Shown here piece after piece: positions 16,707 to 24,776 of a DNA stretch of 25,461 nt; positions within the stretch are counted from its first letter, which is position 1, and the number at the start of each line of letters is the position of its first letter. The notes under the pieces were generated by a model. The model did no database searches. It was not told the DNA's origin and saw nothing but the letters and a program-made list of their open reading frames with translations. The translations under genes were made by a program, and so were the position numbers. This DNA is from Chara braunii. Lineage: Eukaryota > Streptophyta > Charophyceae > Charales > Characeae. The stretch is from the NCBI GenBank assembly GCA_003427395.1, contig BFEA01001097.1, positions 26,935-52,395 on the forward strand. The letters are read 5' to 3'.

Positions 16707-16969
16707 GCTGCTGTCTTTTAGTCATATTTTAGGGCACCGTCTTTCTTTGGTAGGTTGTTGTTTCCTGAATTCCGTGAGAAATGAAACTCGTATTGTTCCT
16801 TTCGGTTCTGCTACATTTATTGCCGGTAGTGTTTTTGTATTTAGAAATATGTCAGGTAAATAGTTAGGACATAGTAATGGGGTATAGGACTGTAGGTGTG
16901 TAGGATTTTGGTTTATATTGGTTTGAGGTTTGAAATGTTTGCAGTGGTTTAGGGTTAAACTCACGGGAT
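16707..16969 (+). repeat. Left arm of a large diverged inverted duplication
   Basis: From GCTGCTGTCTTTTAG to GCAGTGGTTTAGGG this arm is the diverged reverse complement of 17377-17645. Shared words include TAGGGCACCG, TATTGTTCC-TTCGGTTCTG, GTATTTAGAAA, GGACATAGTAATGG and TTTATATTGGTTT. Small indels separate the arms, so this is an old repeat inserted twice in opposite directions or an old inverted duplication. No coding evidence. Confidence 0.75.
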
Positions 16970-17252
16970 TACCAGTAGCAGTCTACCGTCATCCTCCCAA
17001 ATCCCTCGAGGCTCGAAGTAATTACATGCAGAAACAAGGCACCGTCCTACTTGGTGCTAGAGTTCAGTCTGTGCCACCTAGCAGATCATTGGAGTGCTGC
17101 TCATCGATACTGAACTACTGAACTACTATCGAACCATGCTCAGTTGCCTAACTCGGCACAAATAAACGGCTAAACTTTAGAAACTAAAACTAGCCTATAG
17201 GCTCAATGACTAGGTCCTGGAGCTGGGAAGGAAGAAGAAGGCTGTAGGATTA

Positions 17253-17338
17253 CCCTCTCATCATCACTGTCCAAAACACTGTAAAGAGCCTTTGTTGCCT
17301 AGACGGGTTTCCCACCACGCACCCAATGGATGCAACTC
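17253..17338 (+). repeat. 86-bp direct repeat, copy 1 (copy 2 at 17800-17886)
   Basis: The two copies differ at only a few positions, sharing CTCTCATCATCACTGTCCAA, CCTTTGTTGCCTAGACGGG and ACCCAATGGAT. They are 547 bp apart and bracket the right arm of the inverted duplication, so they could be ends of a single insertion or part of a dispersed repeat. Confidence 0.75.
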
Positions 17339-17376
17339 TAGTTTGCTCTTCACCGGGTCTCTCATATCGTCCCAAC

Positions 17377-17645
17377 CCCATGAGTTTCACCCTAAACCAC
17401 TGCAAACATACCACTGGCAGCATCAAAACCAATATAAACTAAATTCCTACCGACCCACAATACTATAAGCCATTACTATGTCCAAACTGTTTACATTAGT
17501 GTGTGTTTCTAAATACGAAACACTAAAAACGATGCAAGTAACAGAACCGAATGGAACAATACAAATTCCACTTCCCACGAAATTCAGAAGACAACAACAT
17601 ACCGAGGGATAGCGGTGCCCTAGGATACGGCTGAAAGACAGCAGC
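17377..17645 (-). repeat. Right arm of the inverted duplication
   Basis: Diverged inverted partner of 16707-16969. Beyond its outer side near 17800 a separate direct repeat recurs, showing that the unit extends as a mosaic. Confidence 0.75.
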
Positions 17646-17799
17646 ACAGAAATTATATTAGCCTAGAAAACAATTCGAAAACGAGGACAACGTTTACCGC
17701 CGAAACCCATGATAGTGAATATACCCACAAATATAGATAACCCCACCCTTCTCGAACTCCAAACAGATAGCAACAAGTTCGCCAGCAGTGTCAAGGCTG

Positions 17800-17886
17800 C
17801 CCTCTCATCATCACTGTCCAAAACACTGTAAAGAACCTTTGTTGCCTAGACGGGTTTCCCACCACGTACCCAATGGATACAACTCT
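17800..17886 (+). repeat. 86-bp direct repeat, copy 2
   Basis: Copy of 17253-17338. Directly after it comes a TTTTATTTTTATTTTTATTT tract (near 17891-17911). Confidence 0.75.
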
Positions 17887-18113
17887 TTCTATTTTATTTT
17901 TATTTTTATTTTTGGGAACAAAACTCCAATATATTCATGGGGAGCAGTACGTGCTGGAAACCTGATAAAACTTCATAAAAGCTAATGATTCTTCCAAAAA
18001 AAAATAAAAAATAAAAAAATGATAGGGAAAGAAAAGGAGCTTATGCATTCAACAATTACCTTCCTCAAAAAAAAAAAAGAAGGATCCGCATGGAACAATT
18101 CAAAAAGAAGATC

Positions 18114-18589
18114 AATCCAGCGGCCTAGCTCAGTTGGTAAGGCATGCAAGTAGCATTCAGGAGGTCTTGGGTTCAATCCCCATTGGCCTCATGTACCTTC
18201 CTGGGCAAGCTTGGCGCCCGCCACCTAGAGATATGTCGTTGGTCCCCCCTAGTGGCATTGAGCAGAGACTGCTGATGTTCATAGGGGGAGGGGACCGGAG
18301 GGGAGGCACAGTGACTGGCCCATCAAAGAAGCTCGGTCCTGATGCTACCAGCTGACCCTGGCCCGTATCGCCCACCTGCTGTAGCAGGTATCGCACCTGC
18401 TGGTGGGTGCAGCTCCCGCATGTTCCCTCGTTGGAGGCTTGAGCACGGATGTGGCTGCTACGGGGTTCCCCGTAATACTATAATGACAATAAAAAGGCCT
18501 GAAAGGCCGTTCTGTCCAGATTTGACAGGTAATTGAATTGGTTGGGCTTAAAGAATTAGCCTTAAAAAAAAAAAAAAAAAAAAAAAAAA
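18114..18589 (+). mobile_element. tRNA-derived SINE with poly(A) tail
   Basis: The 5' end is tRNA-like with an RNA polymerase III A box (TAGCTCAGTTGG, 18126-18137) and B box (GGTTCAATCCC, 18170-18180), 32 bp apart. A roughly 370-bp unrelated body follows and the element ends in 26 A (18564-18589). AAGAAGATC occurs just before (18105-18113) and after the tail (18597-18605), a plausible target-site duplication, though in purine-rich sequence. The tRNA part folds poorly outside the T arm, so it is not a functional tRNA gene. A SINE like this depends on a LINE RT for mobility. I see no obvious 3'-end match to the LINE at 20660-24776. Confidence 0.8.
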
Positions 18590-18680
18590 GAAGAAGAAGA
18601 AGATCTTTTTTTTGGCGGCCTGGAAAAGAAAAAAAAATGAAAGAAAGGAGAGAAAGAAAGAAAGAAATTGGCCCGTGTCA
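18590..18680 (+). repeat. Purine-rich simple sequence after the SINE
   Basis: GAA repeats, then GAAAG-type purine tract interrupted by a T8 run and TTGGCGGCC. Probably decayed tail or microsatellite. Confidence 0.6.
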
Positions 18681-18785
18681 CATCTGCCCACATCTGTTGA
18701 TTTCATGGGGACGTCAAATGGTAATGAATTTCATGCACTGTGCTTTCATGTCTGGCTACAATTCAGAGCGTACTCGCACACGCAA

Positions 18786-18872
18786 ATGGAACACCTGGTC
18801 ATTATTTTTTCTGTATTTTGTGCAACATTTCGTCTGGATGCAGAGATAATGACCGGGCGGTGGGTGTTCTAT
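18786..18872. mobile_element. Foldback element, family 2, degraded copy
   Basis: The left arm ATGGAACACCTGGTCATTAT (18786-18805) pairs with ATAATGACCGGGCGGTGGGTGTTCTAT (18846-18872) apart from a short expansion. The ATAATGACC core and TATTCAGGTGA flank identify it as a relative of the element at 19519-19850. Confidence 0.6.
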
Positions 18873-18929
18873 TCAGGTGATTACACCAGTACCTTTTCGA
18901 CTGATGGCATAACTTCGCATAAGTTTGAA

Positions 18930-19050
18930 AAGGGAAAAAAAAAAAGAAAAAAAAAAAGAGGTCCAGTGGTCTACATAAAAAGAAGTGAAAAAGGAAAAAG
19001 AAAAAGAAAAGGAAAAAGATAAAAAGAAAAAGAAAAAGAAAAAGAAAAAC
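18930..19050 (+). repeat. (A4-5G)n polypurine tract
   Basis: A long A-rich purine strand with repeated AAAAAG units, interrupted by GTCCAGTGGTCTACAT at about 18961-18976. No gene. Confidence 0.8.
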
Positions 19051-19254
19051 GAAGTCAAATACATCCAAAAAGCCTCAGTGTGAGTTCTATATGTCTTCAG
19101 TCTTAGGGAAAGCCATTCATTTTGGGCCCTTTGGGGCGTTTCAGGGCCCGACTTGTTGCATTTCAGACAACCCTTTCTTTCCTCTTTTTTCAAGTTTTTT
19201 TAAGTTTTTTCTCTTTCATTTCAAACAATGTAGCCCTAATTTTTCTTAGCCAAG

Positions 19255-19358
19255 CCGGGGGCCAAGTCCCACTTACGCTGATCCTTGATTTCTGGTCGTT
19301 GATCTTCGGAATCTGCGGTCAGAAATCGATCATTCGGGTAAGTGGGACTTGGCCCCGG
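19255..19358. mobile_element. Foldback element, family 1, near-perfect arms
   Basis: The left arm (19255-19276) and right arm (19338-19358) pair over 21 bp with a single bulged G around the core GGGCCAAGTCCCACTTAC. Inside, TTTCTGGTC pairs with a reverse-complement-like part around GGTCAGAAATC. The TTGATCTTCGGAATCTGCGG centre matches the centre of the 15555-15662 element. The whole 104 bp could fold as one long hairpin. Confidence 0.75.
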
Positions 19359-19425
19359 GCAATGCCGGTATCTCAACTTTCAAAGTCTATGTAAATTTTC
19401 ATATGGGACGCTGGGCCCGGTTCCC

Positions 19426-19445
19426 AAAAAAAAAAAAAAAAAAAA
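19426..19445 (+). repeat. 20-A tract
   Basis: Twenty A following GGTTCCC. It may be the tail of an unrecognised plus-strand retro-insert covering about 19360-19425, but nothing in that short stretch is diagnostic. Confidence 0.5.
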
Positions 19446-19518
19446 CAATGGGGGGCAATAGGTAATGGGCAAAACATCACAGGGTATAGGCACATGAGGA
19501 GCATTTTTTTCTACTGAC

Positions 19519-19850
19519 TTTTGGACGTGATTACAGTCAGATGCATCCAGCTGTGGCCGTAATTTCAGTCAGATATATTTAGGAAAGCGCCGGTGTGAAT
19601 ATGCCCTCATGCATACTACGTACGGTGACACTTCTATGACAAAAAGATTCAGCGCGTACTCACACTACGGTCTTCACTCGAATAGAACGCCCGGTCATTA
19701 TAGCCGTATCTGGGACTGTTTTCTGTCTAGATGCAGCGATAATGACCGGGCGTTCTATTCGGGTGAAGACCCTAGCACTTTCCGAAATGCATCGGCTTGA
19801 CTGCAAATATGACCAGACCTGGATGAATCTGACTGCAATCACGTCCAGAG
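19519..19850. mobile_element. MITE/foldback, family 2, most complete copy
   Basis: The outer ends 19519-19550 and 19819-19850 are inverted repeats (28 of 32 match; core GGACGTGATT[A/G]CAGTCAGAT). The inner arms 19669-19701 and 19739-19771 match at 32 of 33 positions around GAACGCCCGGTCATTAT, with a 37-nt loop. The left half carries about 75 bp (about 19595-19665) lacking a partner on the right, apparently a nested insertion. There is no coding capacity and no clear target-site duplication. Confidence 0.75.
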
Positions 19851-19889
19851 GGTGTTTTTTCTTTTTTTTTTCTCATTCCATTTCACACA

Positions 19890-20064
19890 ATAGGCAAAAT
19901 AATTATAGGCAATCGGCAAAACATCATGCATGCCAGGTACATACAGCGATGCTGGATGACAAAAAGATTCAACGCATACTACTAGCACTACTGGTAGCAC
20001 TTTCCCAAATGCATCTGACTGACTTCTCCAAAAAAAAAAAAAAAGCATCCGACTGACTGCAATT
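19890..20064. repeat. Partial relative of the family 2 element
   Basis: GATGACAAAAAGATTCAACGCATACT (19951-19980 area) parallels the internal part of 19519-19850 (about 19635-19660), and CCAAATGCATCTGACTGAC (around 20005) plus CATCCGACTGACTGCAA after an A15 tract recall its outer repeat. It is truncated and rearranged. Confidence 0.5.
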
Positions 20065-20096
20065 TTGCGACCAGACCTGGGGCAAGGTCCCACTAG

Positions 20097-20230
20097 CAAA
20101 GAGGATTGCTTTCAACGCCTGAATGTGGTCGTGTTTGTTGAGAGGTGCAGACAATCACGATTGATCTGCTTCTCTGCATCCCCATCGAAAAAACACGTCC
20201 ACATTCAGGCGTTTGATACAATGGTCTTTG
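20097..20230. mobile_element. Foldback element with 23-bp inner arms
   Basis: The inner arms 20114-20136 and 20191-20213 match at 22 of 23 (core AACGCCTGAATGTGG), and pairing continues weakly outward to CAAAGA/TCTTTG at the ends. The loop is about 54 nt. It abuts the next hairpin directly. Confidence 0.65.
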
Positions 20231-20341
20231 CTACCTTCTTCCCCCCAACACAACGTACCGTCATTATAGCTGAATTTGGCCTATCCTTCAGTCTAAATAC
20301 AGCTATAATGACCGTACGTTGTATTCGGGGGAAGAAGGTAG
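20231..20341. mobile_element. Foldback element, family 2, second near-perfect copy
   Basis: The arms 20231-20272 and 20300-20341 match at 39 of 42, with a 27-nt loop. The core GGTCATTATAGC is shared with the 19519-19850 copy, while the next bases (CAACGTAC here, GAACGCCC there) differ between copies but pair within each copy. A further degraded relative follows at about 20403-20510. Confidence 0.75.
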
Positions 20342-20719
20342 TAGGACCTGACCTGTGGATGAATCTGACTGCAATCGAGTCCAGGTCTTTGTCGAAAAGG
20401 TCCTACCCTCTTCAGCCAAATACAATGTACTGTCATTATTGCTGTACTGTACTTAGAATTGAAAAATACCCCGAATACAGTTATAAAATGAATTTGGGTG
20501 AAGAAGGTAGTGTGAATATGGCCCTCAGCACAACCCCGACTACAATTTACGAACATGAGTAGAGTGCACTTCATCCGTCTGCCATAGGGCCTGACACGTG
20601 TGTTTCTGCGACAGTTCGTTTCTTTTTCTTTTCTTTTCTTCTTTTTTTCCTGCCACAGTTCAGACAACCCTACAGCCACGATTCAACCGCCCACCTTGAC
20701 AGCAATCCAGTTAACCGCC

Positions 20720-22768
20720 ATGGCGACACAATGGCACTGGACGGATGCACTTTGTCACCTATATCCACTCGACCCGGCCTTCACATGGATAGGGACATCA
20801 TTAACTGCGTCTCACCGTCTGCCACGCAGCCGGTTAGACCTTTGTTTCCTTACACCTGCTCTGCTGCCATTGCTGCAGCAAGTTGAAGTTCTTCCAACAC
20901 CTGGTTCAGATCATCTGCCCCTGCTTGTTACCCTCAAACGGGGGATGTTAATCACCAGGCATAGGGATCTTTGTCGCTTACCGGCATGGCTCTGTCGAGA
21001 TCGCAATTTTATCAAACAGGCTCTGGAAACTTGGAAACATGAAGTCTCTACAATGCCATCGCATATCTTGCCGCCTCGACGACTGGAATTAGCATTGATT
21101 TCACTCGCTGGACAAGGGAACACCAAGGTCGCTCAGACTAGACGATTGGCTCGTCCACAACAGCAGACCTACTCCCTGCAAGATACCCTTCAAATGATGA
21201 CAGCATCCGCTCTTCCTGACTCTACCTTACTAGACTTGTACCGCTCTCATTCCGCTCAATCACTTTTTGCGTATGTACGTGAACACGAACGTCACATTTT
21301 TCGGACAGAGCGAAAATGGCTCAGAGTGGGTAACAAAATGACCAAAGATCATTTTGGACGTGGTCGTCCTCAGCCTGACGACTCACTCATTCTTGAGTTG
21401 GAACATCCCTTGGACACTGATCGACCACATGCACATACTACTGAACAGATTCTTGAATACGCATCTGATTTTTATACAGACCTATTCACCTCTCGGGTCT
21501 CGAATGACCACATGGAGAACCACTGTCAGATTCACATTTGGCCTGCATTACCGACCGGTCTCACAGACCAACAAAGAACTGATATAGACACAGATTTCAC
21601 ACATCTCGAAATCAGGAAAGCATTGCATCAATTGCCCTTGGGAAAAGCCCCTGGTATTGACGGCTTGCCCACAGAGTTATTGCGGCAATGCTCTTCTTCT
21701 GTAGTCCCAGAAGTTACTGACCTGTTAACAGCATTGGCGGATGGTCAATCTATGCCACGAGCTCATGTTCAAGGGGTATTGACGCTTATTCACAAAAAGG
21801 GAGCTAAAACGCAGATTCGTAATAAACGGCCCATAACTTTGACTACTGCATTATACAAAATAGTCTCTCGCGTATCGGCCAATCGGATCCAAATTCATCT
21901 GCCTGGCCTTATTCATGCTGATCAGACAGCTTTTTTACAAGGCAGACAGATTCTGGACACTGTCATGGCCGTTAGTCAAGGTATGGAGTACATTAATCGG
22001 ACGACCAATCCCGTTGGAGTGCTTCTTCTTGATTTTGAAAAAGCCTATGACCGGGTCAGTTGGGATTTTCTACTACTGCTGCTTCATCGCCTCAATTTTG
22101 GACCCAAATACATTGCCTGTGTACGTGCTCTTTTCACGGGTGCTACCACCCGAATTCTTATCAATGGCAAGCTCTCGCAGCCTGTTGCCCTCACTCGTTC
22201 GGTGCGTCAAGGCTGTCCGCTGGCTCCCTACTTGTACATTCTCTATATCGAGTCCTTGCATGCCATGATTCGAGCAGATCACAATATCATCGGCCTGCAA
22301 TTCCCTCCGTCTCAACAAGCCAAAGGACAGTCTTTTGCTGATGATACTTCCCTTTTTTTACTACTTCAAGATCCAGTCTTTGATGCCCTTAAACATACTA
22401 TCTCCCTCTTTGCTGAAGTCTCTGAGGCTAAAGTCAATTGGCAAAAAAACATCCTGCTTGTACCCTCCCACTGCCCCCCACCTGTCCACTGGGGAATCCA
22501 AATAGCTAACTCTGCGGATACACATCGCTTGCTGGGCTATTCCATCAACTTTGATGGCCACCTTGGCAAGCCTGGAGGCCAACTTGTTGATTCGATTAAC
22601 GCAGTGCTCGCTTCCTGGGTCAAAGCAAAAGGTGTTGCTCTTTTTGGCCGAGTGCTTACCATTAACAACGCTGTGTTTGCTAAATTATGGTATGAGCATT
22701 CCATCTGTGTTTTACAACCAACTGTATACAAACATCTTAAGCGGGCTGCTGCCAACTATATTTGGTAA
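20720..22768 (+). CDS. LINE ORF2, endonuclease remnant and reverse transcriptase
   Basis: The frame is open from 20600 (GTG); the first ATG is 20720, but neither is a natural start because the element is truncated. Only the end of the APE-type endonuclease remains (SRLD and SDH motifs at about 20828 and 20906). The RT is complete in motifs: a GIDGLP block, a KRPITL block (normally N-Y/W-RPI), LLLDFEKAYD (Asp codons near 22031), SVRQGCPL, and SFADD at about 22330-22344. The C-terminal A-A-N-Y-I-W meets TAA at 22766-22768, which aligns with a Lys codon of the left LINE, so the stop is a nonsense mutation. Coding-like sequence continues in the same frame to about 22846. Overall similarity to the left LINE is moderate, so they are different families. 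Confidence 0.9.
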   Translation: MATQWHWTDALCHLYPLDPAFTWIGTSLTASHRLPRSRLDLCFLTPALLPLLQQVEVLPTPGSDHLPLLVTLKRGMLITRHRDLCRLPAWLCRDRNFIKQALETWKHEVSTMPSHILPPRRLELALISLAGQGNTKVAQTRRLARPQQQTYSLQDTLQMMTASALPDSTLLDLYRSHSAQSLFAYVREHERHIFRTERKWLRVGNKMTKDHFGRGRPQPDDSLILELEHPLDTDRPHAHTTEQILEYASDFYTDLFTSRVSNDHMENHCQIHIWPALPTGLTDQQRTDIDTDFTHLEIRKALHQLPLGKAPGIDGLPTELLRQCSSSVVPEVTDLLTALADGQSMPRAHVQGVLTLIHKKGAKTQIRNKRPITLTTALYKIVSRVSANRIQIHLPGLIHADQTAFLQGRQILDTVMAVSQGMEYINRTTNPVGVLLLDFEKAYDRVSWDFLLLLLHRLNFGPKYIACVRALFTGATTRILINGKLSQPVALTRSVRQGCPLAPYLYILYIESLHAMIRADHNIIGLQFPPSQQAKGQSFADDTSLFLLLQDPVFDALKHTISLFAEVSEAKVNWQKNILLVPSHCPPPVHWGIQIANSADTHRLLGYSINFDGHLGKPGGQLVDSINAVLASWVKAKGVALFGRVLTINNAVFAKLWYEHSICVLQPTVYKHLKRAAANYIW

Positions 22769-22860
22769 GAGAAGATTGCAGAGCCATCATTTATTTCCAA
22801 AGTCTCATGGATGAAAATAATTCAAAAAAAGAATAAAGGAATAAAGGTGGCCTGGCGGTC

Positions 22861-24450
22861 TTGGATCCTGATCTGCAAACTCGAGCCTTACTCACCAAAT
22901 GGCCGATCCAATTGGTTTTTGCAGACGAATCGGCCACTTGGAAAGCCCTTGCAAAATGCCTGCTTGCTCAAGATTTTGGTCTCACAATTAATCCAAAACT
23001 CGTCTACCTCGCTTTGTTCACTGACGAATACTGTCGAAAACGAGCATTGTCTCCAATCTGGCGAGGTATATTGGGTGCTTGGCGTGCANTCCTCCCATCG
23101 AGGATAGCCCCTGTGATCCAATATGATCGGCTGTTGACCCAACCAATTTTCAAAAATCCTTGCCTCTTGAATGCTGATGGTATGCCTTTCCCCCTGCTTG
23201 GCACGGGATCCTTTGGATCTACATGGATGGCTCGCGGTGTTGCCACATTGAGACATCTATGGAATGAGGACACTTGCTCATGGAAAGATGAAACACAAAT
23301 GCAACACTTTCTGCATGGACTGCGTGACTGGCAACTGAACTTGCATAACATTCAACAGGTTGTTCCTCAAGAATGGATTTCTTCCCTGGCCGAGCAAAAG
23401 TATTTACCAGGGGCCTGGTTTCGGGATGCCACAGATATGCATACACAGCAACTGTGGCGTCTTGAATCCCAAATTTCTGACACCGAATGGGAAATGACGT
23501 CTTGGACACTCACCAATGGTCAAACTGGGTTGGGTGTCCCCCTCAAAAGGTCATCAGTGGCTTCCATCTGTTCGAGATTGGAACAAATGACAGCAGTCTG
23601 TGTCATACAACAGCAAGAGGGACTACAAGTCCATTACTACCCCTATCGGACTGCTATTGCAGCAAAAGATCTTACTCTTGATCCCCGTGACTGGTACTGG
23701 CCAGATCCTCATCGGTCTGATCACATCCTCCTTCTTATTCAACACTCAGCTCGTATGGCATATATCAAACTCTTGCCTGATGTAGATATTGATTGGGTTG
23801 TCATTACTAAATGGCGCAAACATGGATTGATTATCCACCAAAGTAATCTCACCGCCTTCTGGCGCTTCTTGCCCTCTCTGACTGTAGCTAAACATGCTGG
23901 CCTGCTCTGGCTTATTCTGCATAATGCTGTACCGACGGCTGCCTTCCTATACCGTCGACGGAAACAAGGATCTCCCTTCTGTACTATCTGCTCTTCAGGT
24001 CATCTGGTGGAAGATCAGGAACATCTTTGGGCCACATGCAAACATGCTCAATCTATTTGGACAATCGTCAAAGCCGCTTGCACTCTTCCGACTTCGTGGG
24101 GTGATTTGAGGTCCACCAAAGATATCCTGCTGGGAACGGCACTGTTACATCTTAACAAACCGCAAACTTATATTTATGAAACAGTCAGAGCGGCTATTTT
24201 GTGGCAAATATGGCGACAAAGAAATGCTGTGGTCAGATCTGCAGACCTCCCATCGGCCCCGCAAGCGATGCAACGAATAAAGAAGGACATACGCCATATC
24301 ATCTGTTTGGATTGGGGTAAAAAGATTGGCTCATCAAGGAACCTGCGTGCAGGAGTCCAGTGGTTCCGTCAACACTGGGCAAGCTGTCCATCCCTGGCAT
24401 CCATTGACGCCTGTACCGGAGATATTCGGTTTGGACCTTTCCTACAATAG
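22861..24450 (+). CDS. LINE ORF2 C-terminal part with zf-RVT module (frame displaced)
   Basis: Recognisable sequence in this frame starts at about 22847 (G-G-L-A-V-L-D), directly after an 8-bp tandem duplication that shifts it from the RT frame. It is open for 529 codons apart from one undetermined base at 23089. Near 23977-24040 it has CTIC...H-LWAT-C, i.e. CX2C...HX4C, preceded by L-L-W-L-I-L-H-N-A-V-P. This corresponds to the zinc-binding tail of the left LINE (W-Q-I-I-H-R-C-L-P, CAYC...HCLLAC). Both LINEs also share G-G-L-(G/A)-(I/V)-L-D at the start of this region. The natural TAG stop is at 24448-24450. Confidence 0.85.
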   Translation: MDPDLQTRALLTKWPIQLVFADESATWKALAKCLLAQDFGLTINPKLVYLALFTDEYCRKRALSPIWRGILGAWRAXLPSRIAPVIQYDRLLTQPIFKNPCLLNADGMPFPLLGTGSFGSTWMARGVATLRHLWNEDTCSWKDETQMQHFLHGLRDWQLNLHNIQQVVPQEWISSLAEQKYLPGAWFRDATDMHTQQLWRLESQISDTEWEMTSWTLTNGQTGLGVPLKRSSVASICSRLEQMTAVCVIQQQEGLQVHYYPYRTAIAAKDLTLDPRDWYWPDPHRSDHILLLIQHSARMAYIKLLPDVDIDWVVITKWRKHGLIIHQSNLTAFWRFLPSLTVAKHAGLLWLILHNAVPTAAFLYRRRKQGSPFCTICSSGHLVEDQEHLWATCKHAQSIWTIVKAACTLPTSWGDLRSTKDILLGTALLHLNKPQTYIYETVRAAILWQIWRQRNAVVRSADLPSAPQAMQRIKKDIRHIICLDWGKKIGSSRNLRAGVQWFRQHWASCPSLASIDACTGDIRFGPFLQ

Positions 24451-24776
24451 TTGTAGCACTTTTTTAAGTTTAGGATATTTTTAGATCGCAACCTTTGTTA
24501 ATGGATATCTTTTGGAGTGAATTCTGGAATTTGTAGGTGACCCTGTGGGTATATTGGTAGATGTTTGTCAGTTTCTTTGTTTGTTCTAATTTGTTCCTTT
24601 TTCTCTTGACTACAGAGACTATTTGCTACAGGGGAGGGGCTCCACCTTATGTAGAAGGATTGGAGACCTGACTGCCCTGAATCTGGAACTCCATTACTCT
24701 ATGTAAATTGCCTTGGGCACTGGGCCCTAATATGATTGTGATTTATTTATTAAAAAAAAAAAAAAAAAAAAAAAAA
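24451..24776 (+). other. LINE 3' UTR and poly(A) tail
   Basis: About 300 bp of T-rich non-coding sequence follows the ORF2 stop, ending ATTTATTTATT and 25 A. It contains GGGGAGGGGCTCC (about 24631). Recognition by the RT would occur here, but no conserved stem-loop is evident. Confidence 0.6.

Larger units (their letters stand above)
20660..24776 (+). mobile_element. 5'-truncated L1-type LINE with poly(A) tail
   Basis: Protein similarity to a LINE ORF2 begins around 20690 inside the endonuclease domain and runs through RT and zinc-binding tail to a stop at 24450, followed by about 300 bp of 3' UTR and 25 A (24752-24776). ORF1 and the first part of the endonuclease are missing, the expected outcome of incomplete target-primed reverse transcription. 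The exact left junction is unclear, since pyrimidine-rich sequence precedes it (20620-20650). No direct repeat flanking the insertion could be found. It is inactivated by a stop and an 8-bp duplication. Confidence 0.85.

Noticed and set aside
18118-18190. Genuine tRNA gene
   Set aside because: Pol III boxes are present, but acceptor and anticodon stems do not pair properly and the sequence continues into a body with A tail: a SINE head.
18802-19193. Minus-strand Phe-rich, membrane-like ORFs
   Set aside because: They arise from the A/G simple tract read in antisense.
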